DNA of 64,000 nt from Rhyacophila brunnea. Lineage: Eukaryota; Arthropoda; Insecta; Trichoptera; Rhyacophilidae. The position numbers and the translations under genes are program-made. Below, one piece after another: positions 20,330 through 32,936 of this stretch. Location of the stretch: the NCBI GenBank assembly GCA_022495005.1, contig JAGYXB010000450.1, positions 1 through 64,000 on the forward strand. The letters run 5' to 3'. Position 1 is the stretch's first letter; each line of letters begins with the position of its first letter. The notes under the pieces are model-generated. The model was given only the letters and a program-made list of their open reading frames with translations, did no database searches and was not told the DNA's origin.

Positions 20330-21215
20330 AAAAGTATCTGGCCTAGTAAAATTCGTCTGGCCGTAAAAAGGTTAAATAATTCGGTGAATCCGAGAAAATC
20401 CGAGAATAAAAGTTGCTAGATAAGTCGATAATTTGGGTATTTAGAGTTTATAACAGATTAAGTGTCTATATATGAATATGTATGCTAGAAAAAATTGAAG
20501 GTCATCCGATATATACAATATTCCAGTAGCTAAGGGTAGATGTAGGCTGTTAAAACCCCCCCATAAATAGTGCACATTAAACTTTGTTAGTCATACGTAT
20601 TTGTTTTTATTGAACTAAGACTACAGTTTACAGATGGTGTTGGTTAGTTTTAAAAAAAAAATCAATTAAGCCCTGCCTAAGCCAAACCATAATAATTTTG
20701 GGATACTTTAGGAAATACGACGTAATTGTGCACACTTTATTATTCATACTTATTTCTTTTCGTTGGATTAAGAATACATAATATAACACAATATATTGGT
20801 GGTTCATTTTTTTTTCAATTCATTAAGCTCTGTCTGAACCAAACTATAATACATATAAAAAATGTTATTCTGTCTATGAAATATTCAAAGTGAAATGAAA
20901 TAAATTCAGATATTTAATATTTTTTGAAAATTGTGTTGGTTTTGCAGGGTTTAATTTAATTTTAAAAACTAACGAACACCATATGTAAATAATTGTAGCT
21001 TAAACAAATACGTATGACTGACAAAGTTGAGTGTGCACTATTTATGGCGGATCTTAACAGCTTACCTCTAGTCTTCGCCACTGGAATAATCAAATAAAGT
21101 ACAGAGAATCATTATGCATGCTTTTAGTTAGAGGGAATGTCAAACTTTAAATTGCAATAACTTTATTACATGATTTCGAGACTTACCAACTTATGGCAGT
21201 AACTCCACATACGAG
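20330..21215. repeat. Duplicated segment, copy interrupted by hAT
   Basis: Second copy of the 19670-20060 segment, split by the hAT-like element 20524-21083. The two halves resume exactly where the uninterrupted copy continues (AAATAAAGTACAG after the insertion). Confidence 0.65.
20524..21083. mobile_element. Non-autonomous hAT element, family H copy 1
   Basis: Long inverted ends (about 130 bp) begin CAGTAGCTAAGGGTAGATGT. The inner landmarks TAAATAGTGCACATTAAACT and AGTCATACGTATTTGTTTTT recur as complements at the right. Flanks are CAATATTC (20516-20523) and GAATAATC (21084-21091). Both differ by one base from GAATATTC in the paralogous empty site, giving an 8 bp hAT-type target duplication. 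No transposase frame. Confidence 0.75.
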
Positions 21216-21883
21216 TATTATAACTTCTTCTGCTAATTGAATAAAATCGATCAATTAAATAAAAATCAACAGACCATGTCAATAATGGTTAATTTAATTA
21301 TTATTTATTAACCGATGATGAAAATACTTAACACGTTTATAAAGTTTTAGATATCAGATAACAATAATAACGCTATTCCAAAAGTAATCACAAAAATCAA
21401 CGCTAACTTATTTAGCTCGCTCATCCAATAGACACGTATACCTACCAATACACTAAGATAATCCGCACACATTCACACAGTCTTACTTCACATTAACAAT
21501 ATACACTTTATTCATATATGCATGCATACGACATACATACATACGTGCGAATTCTATACAAACACTATCACGCCGTAGTTGAAAGAACATCGTGGGATAT
21601 TCAAGTCAGGGGGTGTGGAAACGTGGGGGTGAGTCTGGGGGTTGGTGTTTGGTTTGCGAGACGCGCATGCGTTAAAATGGCGGAGCGCGAAGGCAGATGG
21701 CGCTCGGAGGCTGGACGCGAAGGCTGCGTGTGATATAAAGTGCTTCAAATGGCGAACGGTTTTTGTTTTAAATATTTTTTTTATGTTGGCAACTGTGATA
21801 TGTCTGAAAAAAATATATAGCCTAAATTAATCGATTCAATGACGGTGTCATAATCAATTATAATATTTTTGATCATTAGAGAA
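21216..21883. other. AT-rich interval with a GC-rich patch
   Basis: About 21595-21735 is unusually GC-rich for this window and contains an ATGGCGGAGCGCG start context with an 18-codon frame. Overlapping frames are open on both strands. It could be a 5' exon or promoter fragment, but nothing confirms transcription. Confidence 0.3.
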
Positions 21884-22127
21884 TTCAACTTTATTTATTT
21901 AAATATAGTGAACTTTACAAATCATAAATTCAAGACGTTCACAAAACGATGTGAAAAAAAAAATAGAACAATAAATACAAAAATTATGAAGTGAAAGTAC
22001 GCCGAATGAGCTAAGTAGACCCTATTTTATGAATTTATAAAACAACGTCCACCTTTAATAGTCATCTTCACGTAGGTGAACAATATCAATATCCGAAGCG
22101 TTTTGGTTGAACACAGTTATTTCCCGT
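21884..22127 (-). mobile_element. LINE 3' end (CR1/Jockey-like), copy 3
   Basis: Minus-strand remnant of the family at 520-872: NASDIDIVHLRE, an in-frame stop, then RWTLFYKFIK and TAG near 22023, followed by a short 3' UTR to 21884. It is 5' truncated and adjoins a SINE-A on the right. Confidence 0.55.
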
Positions 22128-22292
22128 AGCATATTTGATGAAACGCATTGACACGAATCCAGTGATTACAAGTTCAAGTACCATCGGACCTCGTATTAAA
22201 AAAGAAGATGTTTTCTATTCTATTCAATATATTATATAATGTTACATTCTTAAATATTGTGAATTATTCGTTGAATAAAAGATTTTTTTTAG
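22128..22292 (+). repeat. SINE-A, degraded copy
   Basis: GTAGCATATTTGATG and AAGTTCAAGTACCATCGG correspond to the tRNA-like part. The tail reads ATGTTACATTCTTAAATATT and GAATTATTCGTTGAATAAAA. Confidence 0.5.
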
Positions 22293-22656
22293 TTATTGTT
22301 GAATGCTACGGTTTTTTTAAATTTAATTCTTTATGTATTTACTCTGTCGACTTATGATAATTTTTTATTCAGTTTTCTGGAAAATATAGATCTAAAAATA
22401 GCCATGTAACAAAATTGCCTGCAAAATTGGCAAGATTAATGTTAATAAATTATTTATAAATTCATTTTTTACAAATACCTCTAATTTATTATTCCACTAG
22501 AAATCACACGCCACACCACATTTACTCACATAGTAAGTTGTTTCAGTCAGTTAGTATTAAATTATATAAACATGAGTTTGAATAGAAATAAAAGAAGTTT
22601 ATTTGTGTATATTTTTAGCACAAAGATTTGCTGTCTTAACGGCCCACATGCTCAGC
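22293..22656. other. AT-rich interval
   Basis: Nothing recognised except ATGCTCAGCGTAC at 22648-22660, whose complement recurs at about 23910-23922. Confidence 0.3.
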
Positions 22657-22836
22657 GTACGTCAAAATGAAGCTTTTATGATATTTTCAAAACATAATCC
22701 TGGACATTTCTTAAACGTTGTAGGTAATCTATTTACATAATTTTGAAGTTAATTGTGTAAATAGATTATCTACAACGTTTAAGGTATGTCCAGGATCATG
22801 CTTTGAAAATAGCATAAACGCTCCATTTTGACGTAC
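22657..22836. mobile_element. 180 bp hairpin MITE
   Basis: Arms of about 80 bp start GTACGTCAAAATGAAGCTTT and run through TCCTGGACAT and AACGTTGTAG to a ~15 base loop. A single arm of the same family is at 60748-60824. Matching ATGCTCAGCGTAC blocks at 22648-22660 and about 23910-23922 raise the possibility of a larger 1.28 kb element. Confidence 0.6.
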
Positions 22837-24081
22837 TGTTGTGTACACTGATAGGACATCACACCTATTTAATTTACAATGCTATTTGATTATAGCATCA
22901 TATAAACTTAAAGCTTTTAAAGTAAACAATATAATTTATAATATAAACATTTATGCACCCACTTGAATGTGTCAACTTAAGAAATGTTTAAAGGGATCTC
23001 ACAGTAACCAAAAATGCACACCTGCAGTAATAAAAAAGATGATATATGTATCCTTTTATACAAATAGCACTTTACCCTCTTTTAAAATACTGACACGAAT
23101 TAAGAAATACATTTAAGTGATAATTATTAATATTATTTACGAGCTCATGAAATCTGTTCTCACCCTTTTGGAGTAAACAGCTGCATTTACCCCTACTTTA
23201 ACTATGTTGATTTAAAACAAGTACATCATTATGAAATCGCTCCCACGCTTTTGCGTGTTATGGAAATAAGCCAGAAAAGCACTTAACTGGTAATTATCAG
23301 TATTATTTATGAGCTTCTGTTCAATACTTGAAGTAAAGCAATTTGTTATCTACATTAATTGCACAAATGTGCATCTTTTTGGATTAGTTTAGACACTTAT
23401 GAACACCTGCATAGTCAAATAATGTTGTAAATGTTATTCCCTGTTAATGTAAAGCATAAATCATAACGGACACGTGCAGTCTGTTCAAGTCAAAAACCCA
23501 TTAAAGAGAATAGTATAAAACCTCAGGGTATGTTATCCCTGTTGTCTTTAGTCTCCAACCATTGTACAGTACGTAATTTATGTCTGTCAAACACTTTGTA
23601 CTAAAATTATTACTGAAATAAATAGTAATGTTTTACTTTACGTAAAACGCTATTGCTCTCGCCGTGTTCACAATCAATTACAAACGCCCACCGCTCAAGC
23701 ATCCTAGAAGGTAAATTTTCTGACAAAACTACTTTCAAGACGTACAGTCTATAACCGTACAAGAAAACTGTGAAGAATTACATCAAGGAGTCTCACAGAG
23801 TGCCCCAATTCTGGTAAGAAACTTAAGGAAGGTTAATATCATCAAACCATACAGGACCTGCCAACCCAGATCTCCTACTTCCTCAAGCTACTCATCACTA
23901 TGACATAACAGTACGCTGAGCATGTCCTTAGTAGCCTATTATTACATGATTATTTAAGAATTTGAAATTTAAATGATTCAGGTAAATACTATGTAATCAA
24001 GACCTATGTGTACAGGGATATATGGAGCTGAGACGTAAATACACAGAGAAAGAAAAAAAATAGCTTAAACAGTATGTACAC
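22837..24081. other. Unique AT-rich DNA
   Basis: TTATTAATATTATTTACGAGC near 23130 and TTATCAGTATTATTTATGAGC near 23295 suggest a diverged ~165 bp tandem duplication. No gene is supported. Confidence 0.3.
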
Positions 24082-24653
24082 CAGTGGTGAAGGGTGGAGG
24101 ATGGCTGTTAAGATCCGACATAAATAGTACACATTAAACTGTGTTAGTCATACGTATTTGTTTTTATTGAAGTAAGACTACAATTTATTATTTACAGATG
24201 GTATTTTAAAAAAATAATTAAACCCTACCTAAACCAAACCATAATGGTTTTGATATACTTTGGGTGATCCGACAAAATTTTGCACACTTTTTCATTCATA
24301 ATTAGGAATGCATATTATTACATAATTATGTTGTTGGTAATTTTTTTATATTCGTTAAGCACTTGTCTAAACCAAACTATAATTGATAAAAATATTATTC
24401 TATCTATAAAATATTCAAAATTATGTATAATTTATTCGCATAATTGTAGATATCTTACAGATAGACGAGTATTTTTCGACTATTATCTATTTTGGCTTGG
24501 TTTTCGCAGGATTTCATTGACTTTAAAAAACTAACGAACACCATCTGTAAATCGTAGTCTTAGTTCAATGAAAATAAATACGTATGAATGATAAAAAAGA
24601 GTATGCACTATTTATAGCGGATTTTAACAGCATACCTTTACCCTTCGCTACTG
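24082..24653. mobile_element. Non-autonomous hAT element, family H copy 2
   Basis: Begins CAGTGGTGAAGGGTGGAGGA and ends in the complement CCCTTCGCTACTG. It shares the TAAATAGTACACATTAAACT and GTCATACGTATTTG blocks with copy 1. The flanks (ATGTACAC, GTACATTC) share GTACA but do not give a clean 8 bp duplication. A separate right end of the family lies at 24738-24783. Confidence 0.7.
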
Positions 24654-24854
24654 GTACATTCCCCATACTCTCCCCCCTGCATCATAATATTTAAGCGAAC
24701 ATTATTGATGCCCCAGATAGTTGCACCAATTCACGAGTGCTTCGGGACTTCCTTTAACAGCCTACTTCTACCCTTCGCCACTATGTGTACATAATACACA
24801 TTGATTGAAATAATACCCATGACTGTTTTAGCTGGAATGACAGTGTTGAGGACA

Positions 24855-24985
24855 GTGTTTACGAATGTCGAGATTAAGAAAGTATGAAAAAATAATCGGA
24901 GAAATAATTAACACTAGAATGTTAGCATACTTTGGCCATATCGTGCGGAGATGGACTGATGATATCAAAGGGAGGTTTCCGGTAG
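24855..24985 (+). pseudogene. LINE C-terminal relic
   Basis: The plus frame reads TRMLAYFGHIVRR followed by WTDDIKGRF, the usual C-terminal FGHIVRR...RW.DDIK pattern of RTE-like LINEs. It is short and truncated at both sides. Confidence 0.55.
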
Positions 24986-25331
24986 GTATAGCCTTAGCTT
25001 AATTTTTTGACCCAAGAATTTTAGAGACTGGTTTGATATTAGGAAACTTTTCGTACTTAAAGCCTCTGCTTACAGGAAAAAAATGAGACAAAATTATCGC
25101 TGACGTCAAATAACGTATATTTTACTAATCAAGAGATTTAAAGTAGGGATTAGTAAAACTTGCTGTTATCTTATATTATGAGAAGAACAATATAGTATGT
25201 TATAACATATTATATGCGATTTAGTTAGAATTTAAAAATTACGCTAAAGTTGTTAACCTTCACTGTTGTCATCTCGGATAGTGCCAAACTACTAGAAACT
25301 GATTAAAATTCCTAAAAAACGAACGTCTATT

Positions 25332-25392
25332 TATTTAAATTCTAATGGTTTTAAGTTCAAATTCAATCAAGTACCTTCGGTAGATGACAGTA
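25332..25392. repeat. Family F foldback element, end fragment
   Basis: AAATTCTAATGGTTTTAAG is directly joined to TTCAAATTCAATCAAGTACC and TTCGG, so it is a short internal-deletion copy of the family at 3755-4235. Confidence 0.5.
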
Positions 25393-27248
25393 TTATATAA
25401 ATATATATTTCATTCGACAGTGCGGCGCTCAATTATTGTCCTAGTGCTAAGTTGTCCCCTTTTCATAATTAACTAGTTAAATAAGCATTTTTTTATAGTA
25501 ACAACTAAAACAACACTAAATTTTTAGTCGCTATACCTTTCAAGTTTTCCCTCATTAGGTAATATAAGGCTAGCGATACAAAGGTATTTCAAGCATTTTG
25601 TTAATCTACTGTTACAGTTATATCAATCCCAGTTTATTTTTATAGCTGAAGATAGCGTTGAAATAATGGGATATAATATAACACAGTTACATATTTTAAG
25701 GGGTAATAAAATTTATTGAAATAACATAACTTTGGAAACTTTAACTTTATTAAACATAAATTAAAATACACTTCAGTCTCTGTAAGGATGCTGCATCTCA
25801 AACAGCGATACACGCATCTCGTTTACTCTTTATATCGATTCACCAAAGTCAGCGTGGCCTCCTGAATTGAAAATTCACTCCTCTACCGCGAGATGAGCGG
25901 AAAACTCGACCAAAAAGCGCGCCAACTCGAGGGATGTTGTGAAAACTGGCATCCAGTAGGCCGCGTAGCTGTACCCTTTACGGAAAATCCCAGAGTATTT
26001 ACATCTACGAATATTCAGTATGCCACGGACCGCCGTGGGAATCGGACGTTTTCGGTAGTTCATGTCGGATTTTTCCGCGTTTTGACGTATGGAATATAAA
26101 TCTCTTCTGACAGATACATTAAGGACCATTTTCCGGGAAAAATTAATGCTATTTTAACTCTGATTACTTTGCATGTCAGAGTTTATAGATGTTAGGAGAA
26201 AAGCTGAAATATATTAACGCGTATGTTTGTTTAAACATAAAAGTGTTGTAATGAAGTGTGGATAAAATATATTTTAATTTTCATTGACGGATGTTGAATT
26301 TTTGTGAAGTTGTCAATGTATTAAAAACTATGCCACTAATATATTTTAACAGTGTGGCTAATTTGATGTGTTAAGTCAATATTGTGCAAAAGAAAATTAA
26401 ACTTTAAAATAAATTTCAACCAAGCTGTAAACGGAGAGACGTACCCAATTTTAAAAAGGTAAGATTTTTAAAATACTAATTAAATATTTATAATATAATA
26501 ATATATGTTAGATGATTACGATACGATACGATACCATTAAGATTTATAAATCTTCTACCGTAAAATACAATGTAATAAATCATACATCATATTGTTTAAG
26601 TCATAAATGTGTGCATTTGACAATCGGTAAATAAAATTTATTGCGGTCATTAGTTCCAATATATTATGGTACAGACGTACATACATAAAAATACATATTA
26701 TTTCTTTTCATTCACAACTTGTTTTTGTCTATGAAATAATACGAAATTTATAAAACTTATTAAATATTAATATATTTAAATTTCTATCTAGACATAAAGT
26801 CGATGTCTAGATTTAGTTATCAATGTTGTGAAGTTTTAGTGTCACTATATTAGATAAATAATTACGTTTGTGAATCATCATAAAAGAGATTATATTGCAT
26901 GACTTTTTAACTGATTAATAATTATTATAGTTACTCATTTGTTCATTGGTTTTGTCTTTGTTCTGGTATAAACACACATTAAAACAATAGCTTGAGATTT
27001 GTCTACTGCTCTAAAGATTGGAAATTATTCTCTAATTTTATTTATACACTGTTATTATAAATTTATATATATTATACTTATTTTTTATTTAAGTATTACC
27101 AGTTATAAAAAGTGTCATATTTTGATATCGCCACATTAGATACATTAATATTATCGCTACATGTGGGTCTCCACAGAATAGTGGTTATATTTACTGACTT
27201 TTACATGAATAATGGTTGTTACCTGTTCTTCCAACGCATTAGGTCATT
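25393..27248. other. Unique DNA with an unexplained GC-richer open patch
   Basis: About 25790-26140 is GC-richer. It has an 84-codon minus frame (25875-26129) and a 68-codon plus frame (25893-26099). Neither resembles a family I know, so it is not called as a gene. The rest is AT-rich, with a short ACGAT repeat near 26518. Confidence 0.35.
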
Positions 27249-27594
27249 GCAGTGGCGAGCGGTGGTTTTCAAACATTTTCTTGATTGTGGGTACACTGAA
27301 AAATTAACGGATTTGAAATAAACATTATATTCAAATTATTTTTTTAATATTAATTAGGTAATAAAATATCTTCATTTAAACATTATACGTTTAACAGATT
27401 AAATAATATCTAAGCAATGCGATACAACATAACTTATAGAAGTACCTCCAGTAAAACTCAAGGGCTTAAGCCTAACTGTATTAGTTAACATTTAAAGTTA
27501 TGCAGATGAATTAAAACTATAACGATTTCGAATAAACCACATGCAAATATAATATCATTTATGGTAACTTAGTGTATAGCCGGTTATTATTGTT

Positions 27595-27887
27595 GGTAAA
27601 TGTGCCGCAGAGGTGGATACGAGCTTTTATATTTTTTTTACGAAAACAGTTTATTTCATGTTGACAATTATTATACATACCTTTTTCTGTCGGCGTATCG
27701 GCTTTTCGATCCAATAATCGTTAATTGAAAATTTGAAATTTTCATACATTTTGATACACAATTGATTATCACAAACTAAGATTATATGAGGTAATATTAG
27801 GTTGGGGTAAGTTTAATTAGGTTAAATTAGGTTTGGTCTTAAAAGAAAGTTGTAAAATATCATGTCCACCTCTGCGGCACATTTACC
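27595..27887. mobile_element. 293 bp MITE with 8 bp target duplication
   Basis: Inverted ends GGTAAATGTGCCGCAGAGGT (about 23 bp). A perfect 8 bp direct repeat, TTATTGTT, occurs at 27587-27594 and 27888-27895. The interior is non-coding and AT-rich. Confidence 0.75.
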
Positions 27888-28189
27888 TTATTGTTTAAAT
27901 ACGTAAGGGTAGGTCACCGATTTTAACCTGAGGCTAGTCTAAAAATGCACGCTATTTTTTCAATATATTTTATTTGATGCAGTGCAAGGACCTCAGTCAA
28001 CACAGTTCATCATGAGATGTTGTATCGGAAATAGATGACTGTATAATATTAAAATTAATTCTTTATCTAAATAAACCACTTTAACCTGAAAACTTAGATC
28101 ATGATAATATTATTCACGTTATATGAAAGAAAATAAATAGTTAATATCTATAAAAAAATAGTTTTTAGAATATATTATATAATTTTCAT

Positions 28190-28440
28190 CCTAGAGCCGG
28201 AGTGCAAAGTTATGAGGCATATACTCTACATGATGTGATAGAGGTCCAGACAACTACTGGACAAATGCTGTCATAAAATGGCACTAAATGTCCACATGGA
28301 CGCCTTATAGCCCTCAGGATAGACGAATTCATAAATTTCTGTCAATGTAACAGCAAAAAACTATGGCCTGCAAAGAGTGGAGGCAGCTAGGGGAGGCCTT
28401 TATCCAGCAATGGATCAACCCCGGTTGACGATGATAATGA
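28190..28440 (+). pseudogene. RTE-type LINE C-terminal relic
   Basis: The end of an RTE ORF2 reads CKEWRQLGEAFIQQWINPG then stop at about 28427, followed by a TGACGATGATAATG 3' tail typical of RTE elements. PYSPQDRR lies upstream. The rest of ORF2 is missing. Confidence 0.6.
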
Positions 28441-28719
28441 TTTTTATAATAGTTATTAGTTATGCTGTCAGGAGTTTTATGCTCCGTTTATTTATTAGAA
28501 CATGTCAACTCCTTCTAATGAAGCAACCGCATCGTCTACTAACCAACGTTTTCTTTACCAAAATGTGTCCGCACACATGTTTTCATCCCCCGCACAGTCC
28601 GCACACAAAAATATTGTAAAATAAAGCAAACAATTCAAGTGAACAATACGATTGCTTGCACAGTTAAATGTAGTACAATTATACTAATTAATTAGGTATA
28701 GTAAACTTATCCCCCAAAA

Positions 28720-29256
28720 ATGTCAAAAAAGAGTGGATGTAATATTTCAAACGCAATCATTAAGAAAAAATCCTGTTTAAATTTAAATGGCTCTCTAGAA
28801 TCGTCAAAACAGAAATGCCATTTTCAATGCATTGGCAAAAAGTAAGAATTGGTGATATGTTTGTTTATTCGGAAACAGATAATTGTCAAATGTATCATAT
28901 GCTTCGCAGAAAATATGCAAGAAGAATAACTCACGTCTGGAAAGAAGTGGATTGATTTGATGTTGTATTTTTTAAAAAGGTATTTAAATCAAAAAGTACA
29001 CCGAGATGCTGTTACGAAATTGAAAAATTCGAAAAGAGGTGGACTTTTCAAAATAATGACGAAAATACCCGTAGAACGAAAGAATATGATTGAGATCTCT
29101 GAGCGTAAAAAAAATGATTGTGATCTAGTCAAAGTGTTAATTGATAGTGTACTATTGGCTATAAAAAAAATGCTTCTATGCTTTCTGTACAAGATATTCA
29201 TAATCATGTACTTATCTAAATACACAGAGATCCCCGAAAGCTGGCGAAGTAATTAA
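28720..29256 (+). pseudogene. hAT-like transposase relic (tentative)
   Basis: Starts MSKKSGCNISNAIIKKK near 28720. After stops and a frameshift it continues as HRDAVTKLKNSKRGG, ISERKKNDCDLVKVLIDS and, in the last part, KYTEIPESWRSN. The composition is protein-like and the final motif resembles the N-terminal third of hAT transposases of the zinc-finger (TTF/BED) type, which I recall only in outline. The catalytic DDE region is absent. Confidence 0.35.
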
Positions 29257-29666
29257 AATAAAAGTAAAATTATCAACAAATACTATCGATTTTTTTAAAA
29301 TTTATTACCTATATTTTTTATTGACTTCTTTTATTGATCAAAATTATCGTTGTTATGTATTATTATATAAAATCACTGAAATTAATAAATACCCTAAATT
29401 ATAAGTTTTAATGAAAAATTCTATGTATGTGTTTTAGGGGGGGGGGTGTAAATTTACCGCACCAGGTACGCACGCCACTGTCAGATGCGTTGATGATCCG
29501 CACACACAATAGAAAAATTAGAGGAAACGTTGCTACTAACCTTCAAACCACCACTGCTCTAAACAGTTCGTACCACTAGATAGACCAATTCATGGAGTTC
29601 GGTAGTTGTACATGACAGCAAAGAAGGACCAAAAAGAGTAGAGCAAGCTAAGGGAGGCTTTCATAA

Positions 29667-30465
29667 CAGTGGCGAAGGGTGGATGTAGGCTTTTAAAATC
29701 CGCCTTAAATAGTGCACATTAAACTTTATTAGTCATACGTATTTGTTTTCATTGAAATAAGACTGCAATTTCCAGATGGTATTGGTTAGTTATTAAAATT
29801 AAATCAAACCATGCGAAACCAAGCCATAATATAGATAATTGTCAAAAAATACTCTTCTATCTATAAAATATCTAAAATTATGCAATTAAGTCATACATAA
29901 CTTTTAATATTTTATAGTATTTTTTTTTTCGACCATGTCCGATCCTGATAGGATCATATGGGCCTCCACAAAGTGGTGGTTTGTATTGACAGATGTTTTG
30001 TTTTTTTACGAGAAATGGATGTCAGCCACTTGCTCAACCTATTAGGTCCGTACCCTGACACACATAAATTGAAAAACAATATGTGTACTTGCCAGACCCA
30101 GGATTCGAACCTGGGACCCACGGCTTTATAGTATATAATATTTTTTATCTATTATAGTTTGGTTAGGTAGGGATTAATGAATTTAAAAAAATTAACTTAA
30201 AATGTGTATATATATCGTATTCTTAATCCAACGAAAATAAATAAGAATGAATGAAAAAGTGTGCACAATTTTGTCGTATTGCCCAAAATATACCAAAACT
30301 ATTATGGTTTGGTTTATGCAGGGCTTAATTGATTTTTAAAAACTAACTAACACCCTCTGTAAATTATAGTCTTAGTTCAATAAAAACAAATACGTATCAC
30401 TAACAATGTTTAATGTACACTATTTATGGCGGATCTTAACAGCCTGCCTCCACCCTTTGCTACTG
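29667..30465. mobile_element. Non-autonomous hAT element, family H copy 3
   Basis: Begins CAGTGGCGAAGGGTGGATGT and ends with the complement CACCCTTTGCTACTG. Flanks are TTTCATAA (29659-29666) and CTTCATAC (30466-30473); each is one change from the TTTCATAC expected in the interrupted LINE. A SINE-B inserted into it at 29921-30124. Confidence 0.75.
29921..30124 (-). mobile_element. SINE-B copy with 10 bp target duplication
   Basis: The minus-strand element has B box CAGGTTCGAATCCTGGGTCT near 30105 and a body with GAGCAAGTGGCTGACATCCA near 30035. The 3' end is CATATGATCCTATCAGGATC, GGACATGGTCG and then poly-A (plus-strand poly-T at 29921). A perfect duplication TTTATAGTAT occurs at 29911-29920 and 30125-30134. 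It is the youngest layer of the nest. Confidence 0.8.
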
Positions 30466-30500
30466 CTTCATACAGCGGTGGCTCAACTCCTGCTGATGAT

Positions 30501-32936
30501 CACATAGAAAAAAATAAACATAAAATGCGCAGATACATTTCCATATATTTCGTATATTATGTTATATGATATGTAGGTATACAGTAATCGTAGCGTAATA
30601 GCTTAAGTATGTTTGTAGCGTTTATCTGCCACTTACATCTTTTGGTTTGGAGAGTTTCATATAATATAATATATATAATATATATATATGTAATATTTCT
30701 CAAGTCCCTAATAAGTTAGACAAATATACCGAGAAACGGCAAAAGAAAACATTCGCATGAAGCACGTCTTCAGCCGATAGTGGAGGCCTCTGCGAAAAAA
30801 GATATAGTTCGGGTAGTTTTATCGAAGGGTAGGTATTCTGACAATTCGCCACAAAGTGGCAGGATTTTTGAAGAAGTATAATACGATTTAAGCTAATATT
30901 TCACTTAATAATTTTCTAATTCGATTGGTATTTATTATTTATATTATTTGATACCAATCAATCAATATCGAATTAATGCTCTCATAAACTCTTCTAAATC
31001 TGAATATAATCTAAATCTAATTTAGAAGAGCGCTAATGAGCAGTTATTAAAAGGCCAATAGTTAAAATATGTTGTTATAAGTATTAATACCTTTTAGAAC
31101 TCACGTGTGTGTTGTGGAGTTCTTTATTCGGGTAGGTACTTCGATGTATTGGTGAGTGAGAGAGGCATACAGGCACAAGTATAAAAATGGATAACACAGA
31201 TGTTTATTTTATAATTCCGCGCAGAATTATGTTTTAATACACAAAAGCATGGACACGCATTGATTTTATTACAATTAAATTTAAAGAGGTTTTAGATTAG
31301 GCACTACACTGACGTTATTTTTCGGCTGATTTATTTAGGTACCTTGTAGTATTCACTTTGTATTAGGTGCCACGGATCACTTAATATTTATTTCGGTCTT
31401 GCGTGGTAGGGGTTATACGATTATTTGATATTTGATTGATATTTATTTCTATTAATAAACAATATTGGTTTTGAAATTTCTGACATAGTGAAATATTACT
31501 ACCGGTTAATTGGCCACGGTATTGAAGGTTGCGGTTCTATGCAAAATTGGAGTGTAAAAGTAAATCATTGAGAAGAGTCTTATAGCGCCTGTATAATGCA
31601 TGGATTTACTTACACCATTGGTGTGTATTTTAAACAACTCTCTAACAAGAAGTTCTTATCCACGTATAAAAACTGTGAACTAACAAACCCCTCCTGTTTA
31701 GTCGACTACAGCAACTTCCGGTTATCGACGAGATCATGTTGTCGGATAGTATCACGACAATAACTGTTTATACGTAAAAGTGCTGACTATCTTGCCAATC
31801 TCATTATTTAAGAGTGAGCGAGACGCGATGTTGTCATTGTGTGGTGATATTTGACAGGTCTTGAAAATCGGTTAACGTCAAAATGAGTCTTTATACGGTG
31901 TAGTTTTTATTGTCTGGCAGGCTCGCCACTGTTGTTTTACTGTGCAGGCGCAGATATCACACTGTTCAATATTGTCGCGTGAAATTCAGAAAGTATGCAA
32001 TCTTATTTATGCATACTTTGTTATGTTTGCGATAATACGTACTGTCAGCAGTAAATCCATACACGTGTAAACAGAATATTATAGTAAAATCTACCAGCGG
32101 AAAACAGAAGTAACTATTTCGGTCGATAATAAAAGTCATCTGTCATCAAACAGTTGATACAATTATCGTCTATCCGCAAAGATGTAAAACTAACAAAATT
32201 AATTTAATTATGTTATAAACTTTAAGATGTATATATTGTTATGAAGTCCGCAACATCAAGTGAATAATAAAATCATTATAAAGTAATAAGTTCCATGTTT
32301 AAATCAATGAAAATATGTACTTATCCAAAATTAGAGTTAGTAGCTATGTGTAGCAACGTTAAAAGTAAATTAAATCACAAACAACTACAAATGGTGACCG
32401 CAACATGAAATTACAAGCAACTACAACAGTCTTTACAACAAATTTGATTTTATACCTGTTGGTTCATTTAATATGTATGTCGATGAGTATCAAATTCACC
32501 TAAGTCCAATATGAATTACTTTGAAAGATTTATATGACGATCAATTCTTCCATACCAATACAATATTTTGTTTGCTAACCAAACAAATTAAAGTTCATAT
32601 TTTTCATTGAAAAATTGACTTGAACTTTGAAGTTTTTTTCATAAGAGCCAATATTTAGGCCACAGTGTGAATCATACTCATTTAAGTCCGTTTAAGCCAA
32701 TCATAAGTCAATATGACGCTGATTTTTTTTACAATGTAAATAAAATGCTTATGTTTTTTAGGTACATATCTGTTTCATACTCTCAAAGAAATTGTGTCAA
32801 AAATGCTTAACTTCACATTGAAAATCTTACCCAAAGTTTGCTGATTTTTTGTTAAAAATCATTATAAATTGAAAATGACAGTTATCCAAAAGTTTGTGTG
32901 ATGTGACCTAAGTGAAATTGATATTAATAATTATCG
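30501..32936. other. Unique AT-rich DNA, no supported gene
   Basis: Contains an AT microsatellite near 30660-30690 and a GC-richer stretch around 31690-31980 with no long frame. No repeat family was recognised. Confidence 0.35.

Larger units (their letters stand above)
27249..29480 (+). mobile_element. Putative hAT relic, heavily interrupted
   Basis: The left end CAGTGGCGAGCGGTGGTTTT (27249) and the complement of the right end CAGTGGCGTGCGTACCTGGT (ending 29480) are hAT-like termini. A decayed plus-strand transposase-like frame lies inside (28720-29256), as do a MITE (27595-27887) and a LINE relic (28190-28440). No matching 8 bp duplication is visible, so the two ends may not belong to one insertion. 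Confidence 0.35.
29570..30500 (+). pseudogene. RTE-type LINE tail split by a hAT element
   Basis: Before the insertion: TAKKDQKEWSKLREAF at 29611-29662. After it: FIQRWLNSC then stop at 30467-30493, with a TGATGATCA tail. Together these are the usual end of RTE ORF2. The hAT element 29667-30465 lies between, with its 8 bp duplication (TTTCATAA, CTTCATAC) covering the broken codons. Confidence 0.65.

Noticed and set aside
29437..29446. Run of ten G as a quadruplex or regulatory signal
   Set aside because: It is a single homopolymer next to a hAT-like end; no further G-runs follow.
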